A DNA stretch of 64,000 nucleotides. It comes from an uncultured bacterium (GTDB lineage Bacteria > Bacteroidota > Rhodothermia > Rhodothermales > UBA10348). Numbering within the stretch: the first letter of the stretch is position 1; each line of letters begins with the position of its first letter. Position numbers and translations under genes: made by a program. Below, in pieces: positions 53,991-62,183 of the stretch. Under the pieces are notes generated by a model. It ran no database searches. It was not told the DNA's origin and worked only from the letters and a program-made list of their open reading frames with translations. The DNA lies in assembly GCA_943788505.1 (NCBI GenBank), contig CALSQR010000002.1, forward strand, positions 186,001 to 250,000, read 5' to 3'.

Positions 53991-54524
53991 ATGCAAAATT
54001 ACCTGACCTCAATGGCCTGCCTAGCGTTTCTGGCCCTTCTTATGATTTCATCGGATCATGCCAACGCACAAGGAATCGAACTCCAGGTCTACCCTGCCGG
54101 AGTCGTTGGCGTGCTTTTTCATCAGTTCAGTACGGGCGATGGCATTGAAGGCAGGCTTCACGCTGGGGTCAACGTGACGAATCGCAGAGACTGGGGGGTG
54201 CAAGATGATGAATCAGGCCACGGTTTCGGAGGCGGCGTGGAGGTGGATTGGTTTCTGCGCCGTTTTTCTGACCGTCTCTTTGCAGGTGGGCGAATCGACA
54301 TGTGGTCGATGAAAATCGATTGGCGAAATGACACCGTAGGAATTGAGGCAGATTCCAGAATCCTGGTCTTCCAGCCAACCATTCGCATGGGCTATCGAGT
54401 GGGATCAGTCAACCTGCCCATCGACCTGACTCTCGGGTTTGGCCTGGAAAAGAATATTGCCACACACGGTGAACCGGTAGGTGAAGGCGCAATCCTGCTG
54501 GCAGGATTGCGCCTTTCCCGATAA
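53991..54524 (+). CDS. Small outer-membrane beta-barrel-like protein
   Basis: A 177-residue exported protein with a signal peptide ending SDHANAQ. The mature sequence alternates polar and aromatic residues in strand-like fashion (IELQVYPAGVVGVLFHQF, GFGGGVEVDWFLRR, LVFQPTIRMGYRVG, VNLPIDLTLGFGLEK), typical of an eight-strand barrel, though it ends in Arg and not an aromatic residue. Family not recognised. A terminator hairpin overlaps its last codons; the amidohydrolase gene converges on it, 69 bp away. Confidence 0.7.
   Translation: MQNYLTSMACLAFLALLMISSDHANAQGIELQVYPAGVVGVLFHQFSTGDGIEGRLHAGVNVTNRRDWGVQDDESGHGFGGGVEVDWFLRRFSDRLFAGGRIDMWSMKIDWRNDTVGIEADSRILVFQPTIRMGYRVGSVNLPIDLTLGFGLEKNIATHGEPVGEGAILLAGLRLSR
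54484..54516 (+). terminator. Terminator hairpin overlapping the end of the barrel gene
   Basis: AAGGCGCAATCCTGC (54484-54498) is an inverted copy of the sequence at 54501-54515, giving a 14- to 15-bp perfect stem followed by a short T run. The whole hairpin lies inside the last 15 codons, so coding and termination signals share sequence. Confidence 0.65.
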
Positions 54525-54593
54525 CCGTCAATAGCATTGGGCTGGGTGTAAAACTAACTGAGCTGCGATCGCTGCTCGAGCAGGCCCGCCGAT

Positions 54594-55919
54594 TTATCTC
54601 TTGCGCCAGCCGTAGGCGGGGCCGTTGTGGAAGAAATCGAGAGATGAAACGACACCGTCTTTTTTGAAAACCATCCCGTTTTTCATCACAAAACGAACAT
54701 CGCGTAGTGCGTTGATGTCATCGAGTGGATTCTCAGCAGTCGCGATGATGTCGGCAGCAAAACCCACTTTTAGGGGTCCACGCTCATCTTCTAACTCGCT
54801 TATTTCATACCCATTTGTCGTCAAGACTTTCAGGATCTCTGCATCCGGAATATCGGCAGCCTTCCAGGTACGAAGAAATTCGATTGTGAGCTCTCCCCGA
54901 TTAAAGCCTGGAATGAAATAGTCTGCATCCGTTGAAAAGGCGAGCTTTACCCCTTGGTCGTACGCATCGCGCAGCATGCGGACGCGGCGCTCCCAGCGTT
55001 CATCGCTCATTGGACGCATGAAGTCTGCCTTCGGTGTTTCAGTACCGACCCGCCAGATGCCTCGCTCAGCCATCATAGAATGCAGCTCCTCGTCCAACGC
55101 GCCATCATGATCTAATGACCAAAGACCTGCTTCAATTGCACGGCGAGCGCCTTCGCGCGTCTGAACGTGTCCTGACACTTTTTGACCTGCATTAGCTGCT
55201 TCGCTCACGAACAGCTTTAGTTGATCGATGGTGTATGGATAGGCCTGACAGTCTACGCACACTTTAATGACCTTGGCTCCGTAGTGAATATTGCGGCGGA
55301 TAGCCTTGACGATTTCGTCGTTGGTGTCCGCATTCAGGTATTCCGGATAGACCGTGTCTTCCCTTTCCGGCGTCTCATAGAACTGACCTCCGAACGCACC
55401 GATGATAATCCCTGAGTTAATCATGGTTGGGCCAGGTACCCAGCCCATTTCGATAGCTTGTCTGAGAGCAGTGTCCGCGTACAAACCATTGTTGCCCAGA
55501 TCGCGCACAATGGTAAAGCCTGAGGCCAACTTCTGAAAACCGGTACTCATGGACTGAATAGCTCGTAATGGCGTTGAATCCTGAATAACGGTATAGTAGT
55601 AATTCCAGTTTTCGGGCTCTTCCTTATAGGTGATGCCAAGATGGTCATGGGCATCGACCAGCCCGCCCATCACCCATTGATCGGACAAATCTATGACTGT
55701 TGCATCATCCGGAATGGTTACGTTTGAACCGATTTCGAGAATGGTACTTCGGCCATTTGCTGGATTATGCTCTACCAGAATGATTTGGTTGGCTGTTGCG
55801 GTACCCGTTGATGAATCAATAAGGTGTCCGGCGAGAATGGCTGATTTTTGAGCCTGTGCTGACTGAAGCAGCATGGCTAAAAAAACAAACGCCATGATAA
55901 ATGTGACGATGCGTTTCAT
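54594..55919 (-). CDS. Exported amidohydrolase-family metal-dependent hydrolase
   Basis: A 441-residue periplasmic enzyme of the amidohydrolase superfamily (imidazolonepropionase/prolidase-like branch). A signal peptide ends near AQAQ. The metal-site motifs are in order: GGLVDAHDHLG (His-x-His), GAKVIKVCVDCQ (Lys, possibly carboxylated), KVSGHVQTREG (His), WSLDHDGALD (His) and LAFSTDADYF (Asp). Related exported enzymes cleave dipeptides, especially Xaa-Pro, or lactones; the substrate here is uncertain. Monocistronic. Confidence 0.9.
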   Translation of the reverse strand: MKRIVTFIMAFVFLAMLLQSAQAQKSAILAGHLIDSSTGTATANQIILVEHNPANGRSTILEIGSNVTIPDDATVIDLSDQWVMGGLVDAHDHLGITYKEEPENWNYYYTVIQDSTPLRAIQSMSTGFQKLASGFTIVRDLGNNGLYADTALRQAIEMGWVPGPTMINSGIIIGAFGGQFYETPEREDTVYPEYLNADTNDEIVKAIRRNIHYGAKVIKVCVDCQAYPYTIDQLKLFVSEAANAGQKVSGHVQTREGARRAIEAGLWSLDHDGALDEELHSMMAERGIWRVGTETPKADFMRPMSDERWERRVRMLRDAYDQGVKLAFSTDADYFIPGFNRGELTIEFLRTWKAADIPDAEILKVLTTNGYEISELEDERGPLKVGFAADIIATAENPLDDINALRDVRFVMKNGMVFKKDGVVSSLDFFHNGPAYGWRKR

Positions 55920-55991
55920 GATAGTGGGGTTTTATAGGGGGTTATGTCGACTCGACTAATCAAGCTGGGGAATCCGGGATTTCTCCCGGAA

Positions 55992-57929
55992 TCAGGCATC
56001 CGGTAGCAGGCTACTTCCTGATGCAGTGTCTTCAAACAAGCGGGCCGCAAGCAGATTGAAATCCGTCTCCGTAATAATACCAACCAACTGCCCGTCAAGA
56101 ACCACGGGTAGCGCGCCCACATTGTTTTCTCTCATCAACCGTACTGCGTCGATGGTGGCTGTTTCAGGGGTCACGGACAATGGATCCTTAACCATGATCT
56201 GGCCGACGGGCATATCCGAATCACCTTGCGCATCTTTGTGGTCTGTTAGATAGCGCAAAATGGAGCGGTGTGTGACCAAACCGACTAAACGATGACTCTC
56301 GTCTTCAACAAGAACGTGACGAATATGCCTCCAGCCCATCAGGACAGCGACAAATTCGATCAGTTCGTCTTCGCGAACGGTGAATAGATCCGTCGTCATG
56401 AAATGCTCAACACGCGTTCCATGGATCGTGTTCAGAGGACGCTGGTTGATTTCAGCTGGCGACCAGGTATGACCCGGATTCCCTTCTTTCTGCTGCTTGA
56501 TCATACATGCGACCAAGGCATCAAGACGTTCCGCCCTAGAGGCATTAGAATTCTTTTTCATGGCGGCCACGGACGATAACTGCCACTGAGCACCCGTTTG
56601 TTTACTCTCAACTCGCTCATCGATGATGGATAGATATCGCTGGATGTCATCGTCATTGACGCCCCTCGACTGCAGACCTTTTCGGGCTACGTCCAAAAGC
56701 TGTCCTCTGATCAGTTCAGGGGCGCTATAGCGATTGCCGTCAATCCAGTCAATTTCTGAGGCTAGACCACGGCGCGCAGCACCGATGAAATTGCTTTTCG
56801 CGTCATCAAATGGAAGCAAGTCTCTAACATCTGAAATTTCGAGAGCCAGACCATGAATAAGACCTGTCCAAAAGGCTGCGTTTGCCACTTCGTCAACAAC
56901 GGTAGGGCCCGAAGGAAATAACCTGTTCTCAATCCTCAGATGCGGTTGGCTCTTGCTGATCCCATAACAGGCACGATTCCATCGGTAAACAGTCCCATTA
57001 TGTAATTGAAGCGCCCTCAGTTTGGGTACTTCGCCGCGTTCTAGTGCCTCAAAAGGATCCTCATACTCGCTTGTCATGATGACTCGGAATCGAGCAATGT
57101 CTTCTTGGAAGATTTCCAATACTGACTCATCAACCCACTCGGTTCCAAAATGAACGCGTGGACTCATATCCCTCAAGTAAAGATTGCTGCTTCGTGTATC
57201 TACAGCCTGTTGAAAAAGAGCGATCCGCGTTTCTCTCCAAAGCCGTTTCCCAAAGAGAATGGGGGAATTAGCGGAAGCTGCCAAAACAGGGCCAGAGACG
57301 AGCTGCGCGAGATTGTAGTAATGAGCAAAATTATCAGGCGTAACCTGAAGGTGCACCTGGAAACTGGTATTACATCCTTCCACCATAATATTGTCATGTT
57401 GGAAGAACAACTCATCCGTCCCACGAATGTGATACTGCGCCCGACCGCCCTTCAACGACATGATGGTATCATTGAGCGTGAAGTAGCGCGGTTTAGGCGC
57501 CATATTATCCAGCCGGAGATCCCAAGCATGGATCGTCGGCAGAATTCCCGCCATTACCACGTCAACATCCAGCTTCCCAGATAGGGAACGAACGTAATCC
57601 ATGAGCCGGTCGAGATCGGCTTCCATCGCGGAGAAGCAGTTCCCTGCGAATTCCAGCGGATCGAGGTTGATCTCTAGATTGAACCGAGTCAGCTCATTGA
57701 CCAACCGCTCATTGGTACTTAGCTCTAGAATTTCTTCAGCCAGAGGAGCCGGTTGGGAATTGCGATCGACCAGAAAAAGCTCCTGCTCAGCGCCAATGCG
57801 CTGAATATCAGTTTCAAACATGTCATTCTGGAGCATGTGCTCCAGTGCACGCATGTCTTGCATTATATGCCGGGTGAAACGCCTTATTTCAGCAGCATTT
57901 CCAGCTTTATTGACATCGTGTACGCCCAT
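55992..57929 (-). CDS. Glutamate-cysteine ligase family (GCS2) enzyme fused to a CBS pair
   Basis: A 645-residue fusion. Residues about 20-480 are a GCS2-type ATP-dependent ligase with RIGAEQELFLVDRNSQPAPL, FNLEINLDPLEFAGNCFSAM, VHLQVTP and QPHLRIENRLFPSGPTVVDE. Members make gamma-glutamylcysteine or related gamma-glutamyl amides. Residues about 505-640 are two CBS motifs (VEHFMTTDLFTVREDELIEF, VGQIMVKDPLSVTPETATID and VLDGQLVGIITETDFNLLAA), which in other proteins bind adenosine nucleotides and adjust activity. Adenylate control of thiol synthesis is therefore a reasonable inference. Divergent from the TPR gene. Confidence 0.88.
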   Translation of the reverse strand: MGVHDVNKAGNAAEIRRFTRHIMQDMRALEHMLQNDMFETDIQRIGAEQELFLVDRNSQPAPLAEEILELSTNERLVNELTRFNLEINLDPLEFAGNCFSAMEADLDRLMDYVRSLSGKLDVDVVMAGILPTIHAWDLRLDNMAPKPRYFTLNDTIMSLKGGRAQYHIRGTDELFFQHDNIMVEGCNTSFQVHLQVTPDNFAHYYNLAQLVSGPVLAASANSPILFGKRLWRETRIALFQQAVDTRSSNLYLRDMSPRVHFGTEWVDESVLEIFQEDIARFRVIMTSEYEDPFEALERGEVPKLRALQLHNGTVYRWNRACYGISKSQPHLRIENRLFPSGPTVVDEVANAAFWTGLIHGLALEISDVRDLLPFDDAKSNFIGAARRGLASEIDWIDGNRYSAPELIRGQLLDVARKGLQSRGVNDDDIQRYLSIIDERVESKQTGAQWQLSSVAAMKKNSNASRAERLDALVACMIKQQKEGNPGHTWSPAEINQRPLNTIHGTRVEHFMTTDLFTVREDELIEFVAVLMGWRHIRHVLVEDESHRLVGLVTHRSILRYLTDHKDAQGDSDMPVGQIMVKDPLSVTPETATIDAVRLMRENNVGALPVVLDGQLVGIITETDFNLLAARLFEDTASGSSLLPDA

Positions 57930-58023
57930 CTTGACGAATCGGGTTTACGCGATGCACCACAGGCAGATCGCGGTTTTCAAGTCGGTTCGAGTCAGTGTAA
58001 ACAGGGGGGGCAAAAGATACAAC

Positions 58024-58077
58024 CTTAATAGAGCTGTGAATCTTAATAGAGCTGTGAATCTTAATAGAGCTGTGAAT
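58024..58077. repeat. Three perfect tandem 18-bp repeats between divergent genes
   Basis: CTTAATAGAGCTGTGAAT occurs three times head to tail (58024, 58042, 58060) without a mismatch. They lie between the GCS2-CBS gene (start 57929, minus) and the TPR gene (start 58092 or 58116, plus). Copy number could alter promoter spacing or regulator occupancy. Confidence 0.9.
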
Positions 58078-58091
58078 CAACCGAAACCTGC

Positions 58092-59384
58092 ATGCATTCA
58101 TTCCGTTTTCGAGGAATGATGCATAAAGCTACCATCCTATCGAGGCTAGTACTTCTACTTTTGCTCTTCGGGAGTACTAGTGAAACAGCTGTATCCAGAC
58201 AAAGTCAGGAGCAACTGCAAGTACACGCTGAGCGAGTCTTGATCAGGGGCCTGACATTTATGCAGACGGGATACCCTGATAAAGCAGTAGCAACTTTTGC
58301 AGAGGGACTAAAGGTTCATCCAGAGAATCCGGTTTTATTGGCATCTATGGCTTCGGCGCAAGAGGCGGTGGGCGATCCAGGAAGTGCGGTATTCTATATT
58401 GATCAGGCGATTCAGCACGATCCAGGAAACAGCGACCTCCTTTCGCAAGCGCTCGGACTGAGCCTTTCTACCGGTGACCAGAACCGTTCCCGTGAGCTGA
58501 TTGATCTACTATTGAGTCTGGACTCTGCTGATGCGGACCTCCTGTTGCACCAAATTATTATGCTCTCTTCCGCTGGTGCATCCCAACTTTCTGTCGACGT
58601 AGCTTCAGAGGCTATTGTGCTTTTTCCAAACGACGTGAATCTGCTACACGTCAGTGCTCAAACATTCGAGAATGCAGGACATCTAGATCGCGCCATAAAT
58701 ACCGTCAGAATGATTGCAGCCCTTTCCAATGATCCCAATAATGACCATTGGTTAGCACGATTGTTAGTTCAAGTCGGCGAATTTGATGATGCCGCAGATT
58801 TATTTGTAGCCCTACTTGTACGAGATCCAGATGATGATGAGGCACTGGTCACACTGGGTTCTATTCAATCGGCGCTTCCAGAGCGCAATTTGGCTCATGA
58901 GGCAGGAATCAAAGCTGATAGCGGGTTTGTGCTAGGTGATGCCGATGTTCAACCGACTGGCAACACACCGCCTGATTCGCTGAATGTACTTAGGGCGCGT
59001 TGGAATGCGACGCCAGACGATGAGAGTGCAGCACGTACCCTCACCCGATTCTTACTTCGCAACAATGAAGCTGATGAAGCTGCGCGTTTTGCAAAGGAGC
59101 ATGTTGAAGCAAATCCTCGTCATATCGATATGTGGATTCTTGCCGTCAAAGCTTTTCGAGAAGCGGGTAGCCCGACTCAATCTGTAGCGGTTGCCGAAGA
59201 TGCCTTGCTACTCTACCCAGGATTCCAGCCGTTGACTATGGAATGGATTCTTTCGTTAGCTGCCGATAATCAGAGCGCAGAAGCGATGCAGGCCGGCCGG
59301 GAGCTTCTCGATAAGATGGATCCCACTGATGTACTTCGAGGCACTTTGGAGACCATCCTCTCGGATCTGAGTCCACCACAATAG
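58092..59384 (+). CDS. Exported TPR-repeat protein
   Basis: A protein of up to 430 residues. The N-terminus has a hydrophobic segment (LSRLVLLLLLFGSTSE) that is probably a signal or anchor. The rest is tandem TPR-like helices (RGLTFMQTGYPDKAVATFAE, LLASMASAQEAVGDPGSAVF and at least six more pairs). Starts at 58092, 58116 and 58119 are all possible; the later two give a more usual signal length. It is the first gene of a run with DUF4292 and EnvC-type genes, an order typical of Bacteroidota. A role in envelope or cell-wall assembly follows from the neighbours only. Confidence 0.85.
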   Translation: MHSFRFRGMMHKATILSRLVLLLLLFGSTSETAVSRQSQEQLQVHAERVLIRGLTFMQTGYPDKAVATFAEGLKVHPENPVLLASMASAQEAVGDPGSAVFYIDQAIQHDPGNSDLLSQALGLSLSTGDQNRSRELIDLLLSLDSADADLLLHQIIMLSSAGASQLSVDVASEAIVLFPNDVNLLHVSAQTFENAGHLDRAINTVRMIAALSNDPNNDHWLARLLVQVGEFDDAADLFVALLVRDPDDDEALVTLGSIQSALPERNLAHEAGIKADSGFVLGDADVQPTGNTPPDSLNVLRARWNATPDDESAARTLTRFLLRNNEADEAARFAKEHVEANPRHIDMWILAVKAFREAGSPTQSVAVAEDALLLYPGFQPLTMEWILSLAADNQSAEAMQAGRELLDKMDPTDVLRGTLETILSDLSPPQ

Positions 59385-59385
59385 C

Positions 59386-60180
59386 ATGACCAAACGTCTC
59401 TTCAATCGAACAGTCGCGCCTCTTTTCCTCATAGGCATCTTGGCCTTGGCAGGGTGCACCGGCGGTCAGCGCCTCACGGTATCTGACACCGAGTTACCAG
59501 ATGGATTCCCACATCATACAGTCGATGAGATAATCGCTGCCCTTCCTGCCTTTCCTGAGGCATTACACCGCGTAGACGTAGAGTCGCAGGTAGCCCTCTC
59601 GTCTCCGCAGGAAAGCGGTCGATTCTCAGCGCGTACCGAATATGTCCATCCGGACTCCATGTTCGTGCGCGTTACGTTTCCACTTGGTATTGAAGGGGCA
59701 CGCGTGATGACCGTAGGAGATTCTGCTTGGGTCTATGACCGCCTAGAAAACGTGGTGTATGCAGGCACACAAGAGCGCATTGCTTCCTTTCTACCTGGAG
59801 CAATTGCCGGGACCCGTTTGATTGAAATGGCCACCGGGTTCCTCATTCCTGACTCCGATACGGCTTGGACATTGGACACTGATTCCACTCTGTACTTGCT
59901 TCATTCACCGGATGGTATGATCCGATTTACCATTGATCCTCTTCGGTGGCGAGTGGTGGGCATACGATGGAGTGATAGAGCAGGCGCCATACTTGAACAA
60001 CGGTGGTACACGGATTTCATCACGGTGGAAAACGAAGTACTACCTCGACGCATGAGCCTTTCCCGGCCCATTGACGATGTACGTATCAGTATGGCCATTC
60101 GGAAAATTGACCTCCATCCAGGCCCGTTTTCTTTCGATTTGGATGTTAGGGACGATACCAGAGTGACTGTCCTTGAATAA
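59386..60180 (+). CDS. DUF4292 lipoprotein, LolA/LppX-like fold
   Basis: A 264-residue lipoprotein (lipobox ALAGC at about residue 24). The body follows the DUF4292 pattern: RVDVESQVALSSPQESGRFS and RTEYVHPDSMFVRVTFPLGI, then VMTVGDSAWVYDRLENVVYA and a final strand set with EVLPRRMSLSR. The family is thought to have a LolA-like half-barrel for lipophilic ligands, suggesting outer-membrane lipoprotein or lipid trafficking; this is family-level inference. It starts one base after the TPR stop and ends 8 bp before the EnvC-type gene. Confidence 0.85.
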   Translation: MTKRLFNRTVAPLFLIGILALAGCTGGQRLTVSDTELPDGFPHHTVDEIIAALPAFPEALHRVDVESQVALSSPQESGRFSARTEYVHPDSMFVRVTFPLGIEGARVMTVGDSAWVYDRLENVVYAGTQERIASFLPGAIAGTRLIEMATGFLIPDSDTAWTLDTDSTLYLLHSPDGMIRFTIDPLRWRVVGIRWSDRAGAILEQRWYTDFITVENEVLPRRMSLSRPIDDVRISMAIRKIDLHPGPFSFDLDVRDDTRVTVLE

Positions 60181-60188
60181 ACGCTAGA

Positions 60189-61292
60189 ATGACTCTTTCG
60201 AACATCAGCCATACCATTTTATTTGCTCTGCTGTTATTGTGCCCCTTTGCGGCGCCAGTCATGGCACAGCAAGTCTCTGTAACCGAACAGAAACTGGATC
60301 AGCTTCGGCAAGAAATTGCAGAGGAAGAACGGCTGCTGACTATGGCTGAAAACGAGGAGCGAGTCTCTCTAACCCGTCTTTCCGATCTAAACAGACAGCT
60401 TTCTCTGCGTGAAGAACTGGTCCGAACGTATAATCACCGGATTGAGCAGCTGATCTTCGAGCGTGATTCCTTGCAAACGGCCATTTCGGGCTTGAACGGG
60501 CAACTAGACGATCTCAGGTCTGAATATCAAGATCGGGCGACACACGCGTACAAGTATGGGAGACAACACGATGCAGCCCTGATCCTTTCTGCCTCCTCGA
60601 TCAATCAGATGCTGGTTCGGGTGGGCTATCTGAGGCGCTTTTCGAAGAAACGTCGGTCGCAATTGGATGGACTGAAGGTGACTACGGGACTGTTGACAGA
60701 AAAGCGGGCTGAGATGCAGCGCAAGCTTGTCGACACCGAAATAATGCTCAACTCGGTAGACCGCGAACAGACTAATCTTGCGGACTTGCTCAATGATGTA
60801 CGAAGCGAAATCCGAACCATTCGAGAAGAAAAGGAGACACGAACTGAGGCACTGGACGAGAAGCGAACCATGGAACAGGAACTGGTTCAGCAGATCCAGA
60901 ATCTGATCGCTTCAGATAATCGTCCAACGAGCTCAAGTGCGTTGGCACGACTTAGTGAATTAACCACCTCTTTCGAAGGAGCACGCTCTCTTCTCCCTTG
61001 GCCGGCTCAAGGTGGCGTTGTAGAACCATTCGGAGACATCGTTCATCCAGAATTTGGGACGCGAACGCCCAATCCCGGTATTTTGATTGAAACTGGCGCT
61101 TCAGAAGAAGTCATCTCCGTGTTCAAGGGACGAGTGTCGACCATAGACATCATTCCAGATATGGGCCGTTTTGCCGTCATTGAGCATGGTGGCTTCCACA
61201 CAGTGTATGGCAATCTGTCTCTCTTTTACGTGAGTGAAGGAGATGTCAGTAGAGACCGGACAATTAATTGGACGATCTGGCACAGATGCTGA
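60189..61292 (+). CDS. EnvC-type murein hydrolase activator, 3' end frameshifted
   Basis: A 367-codon frame. A signal peptide (ending near VMAQ) is followed by long coiled coils (residues about 30-250), then a degenerate LytM/M23 domain beginning LLPWPAQGGVVEPFGDIVHP. EnvC proteins have no peptidase activity and instead activate amidases. The domain runs normally to HTVYGNLSLFYVSEGDV, then an extra base near 61248 shifts the frame and the ORF ends 15 codons later. The correct continuation, VETGQLIGRSGTDAEP, is in the next frame. Without it the last strands of the domain are lost. See the following entry. Confidence 0.85.
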   Translation: MTLSNISHTILFALLLLCPFAAPVMAQQVSVTEQKLDQLRQEIAEEERLLTMAENEERVSLTRLSDLNRQLSLREELVRTYNHRIEQLIFERDSLQTAISGLNGQLDDLRSEYQDRATHAYKYGRQHDAALILSASSINQMLVRVGYLRRFSKKRRSQLDGLKVTTGLLTEKRAEMQRKLVDTEIMLNSVDREQTNLADLLNDVRSEIRTIREEKETRTEALDEKRTMEQELVQQIQNLIASDNRPTSSSALARLSELTTSFEGARSLLPWPAQGGVVEPFGDIVHPEFGTRTPNPGILIETGASEEVISVFKGRVSTIDIIPDMGRFAVIEHGGFHTVYGNLSLFYVSEGDVSRDRTINWTIWHRC

Positions 61293-61420
61293 ACCCCGCG
61301 GTGAGACGGTGTTCTTTGCTGTTTTCAGGGGATGGGCAGCCAGAAAATCCGAGTCGGTTGCCTCGAGCCTCGTTAGTGACCTTCACAAAATGGATTGCAA
61401 ACCCCTTGGTCGAACCGTAG
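61249..61420 (+). pseudogene. Out-of-frame 3' end of the EnvC-type gene (two single-base insertions)
   Basis: From 61249 the +1 frame reads VETGQLIGRSGTDAEPRGET, then VFFAVFR, the expected end of the LytM domain. Within the run AGGGG at 61327-61331 a second extra base moves the frame again, to DGQPENPSRLPRAS and on to TAG at 61418-61420. Removing one base at each site restores a protein of about 410 codons, normal for the family. The second site is a homopolymer, so sequencing error is a real possibility. Confidence 0.75.
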
Positions 61421-61429
61421 CTTCGATTC

Positions 61430-62074
61430 ATGGGTGGAAGAAAGGTCATAAGCGAACAAACAATCCGGGAAGCGGCCAGGGCAGGACAGTCCTCGTTTCA
61501 CGCACCCCCGGGTGCCATCGTGACGCCGCTTGCCGCGGATTTCGCGCGCAGTGCCGGAATCAATATCCTGTTCTCTCCTGCGCCAGAAGCGAACCAAAGA
61601 GAGGGCGATTCTACCTCTAATCCTGTCATTTGTATTGGATCTGATCATGGAGGATACGCCCTCAAGTCGGATATCATTGAGTGGCTGAAAGCTGACGGTC
61701 ATCAGGTTGTAGACCTCGGAACAGACACACCAAAAAGCTGTGATTACCCAGACTTTGCTTATGCAGTAGCGGCAATGGTCGCCGAGGGCAGGGCTGGTCG
61801 AGGTATCATGATTGATGGTGTCGGTGTTGGAAGTGCCATTGTCTGTAACAAGGTGCCTGGAATCAGGGCTGCTTGTGCCTACAACGAGTTTGCCGCTTGG
61901 AATGCCCGAGCCCATAACGACTGCAACGTTTTGACGTTGGGCAGCCGAAGTATGGGAATTGAGGTTGTCAGACGCATTGTAAATGTGTTTCTCGATTCAG
62001 AATTCGAAGGTGGCCGTCACGCTCGGCGTGTTGACAAGATGACGGATATCGAAGAGCGATTCTCACGCCGCTAG
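61430..62074 (+). CDS. RpiB/LacAB-family sugar-phosphate isomerase-like protein with N-terminal extension
   Basis: A 214-residue protein. Residues about 65-205 match ribose-5-phosphate isomerase B: VICIGSDHGGYALKSDIIEW, VVDLGTDTPKSCDYPDFA, VCNKVPGIRAACAYNEFAAW and HNDCNVLTLGSRSMGIEVVR. The catalytic Cys of the usual CGTGIG loop is replaced: the loop reads IDGVGVGSA, with Asp. Some RpiB proteins use an acidic base elsewhere, so activity is not excluded but is uncertain. The first 55 residues are extra and include APPGAIVTPLAADFARSAGI, a segment I associate with some RpiB subfamilies in other phyla. It starts 10 bp after the repaired EnvC stop. Confidence 0.85.
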   Translation: MGGRKVISEQTIREAARAGQSSFHAPPGAIVTPLAADFARSAGINILFSPAPEANQREGDSTSNPVICIGSDHGGYALKSDIIEWLKADGHQVVDLGTDTPKSCDYPDFAYAVAAMVAEGRAGRGIMIDGVGVGSAIVCNKVPGIRAACAYNEFAAWNARAHNDCNVLTLGSRSMGIEVVRRIVNVFLDSEFEGGRHARRVDKMTDIEERFSRR

Positions 62075-62183
62075 CCCACCGCCACTCCTGACTGATATTC
62101 ACCCTGTCTCAATAGCAGGCAGGATCAGGTGATGTATTTTTCAGTTTCACAGATCTTTTCCAGCAATATTTTGTCATTCCGCA

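Noticed and set aside
58024-58077. Possible short CRISPR array
   Set aside because: The 18-bp units are directly adjacent without spacers and no cas gene is in the window.
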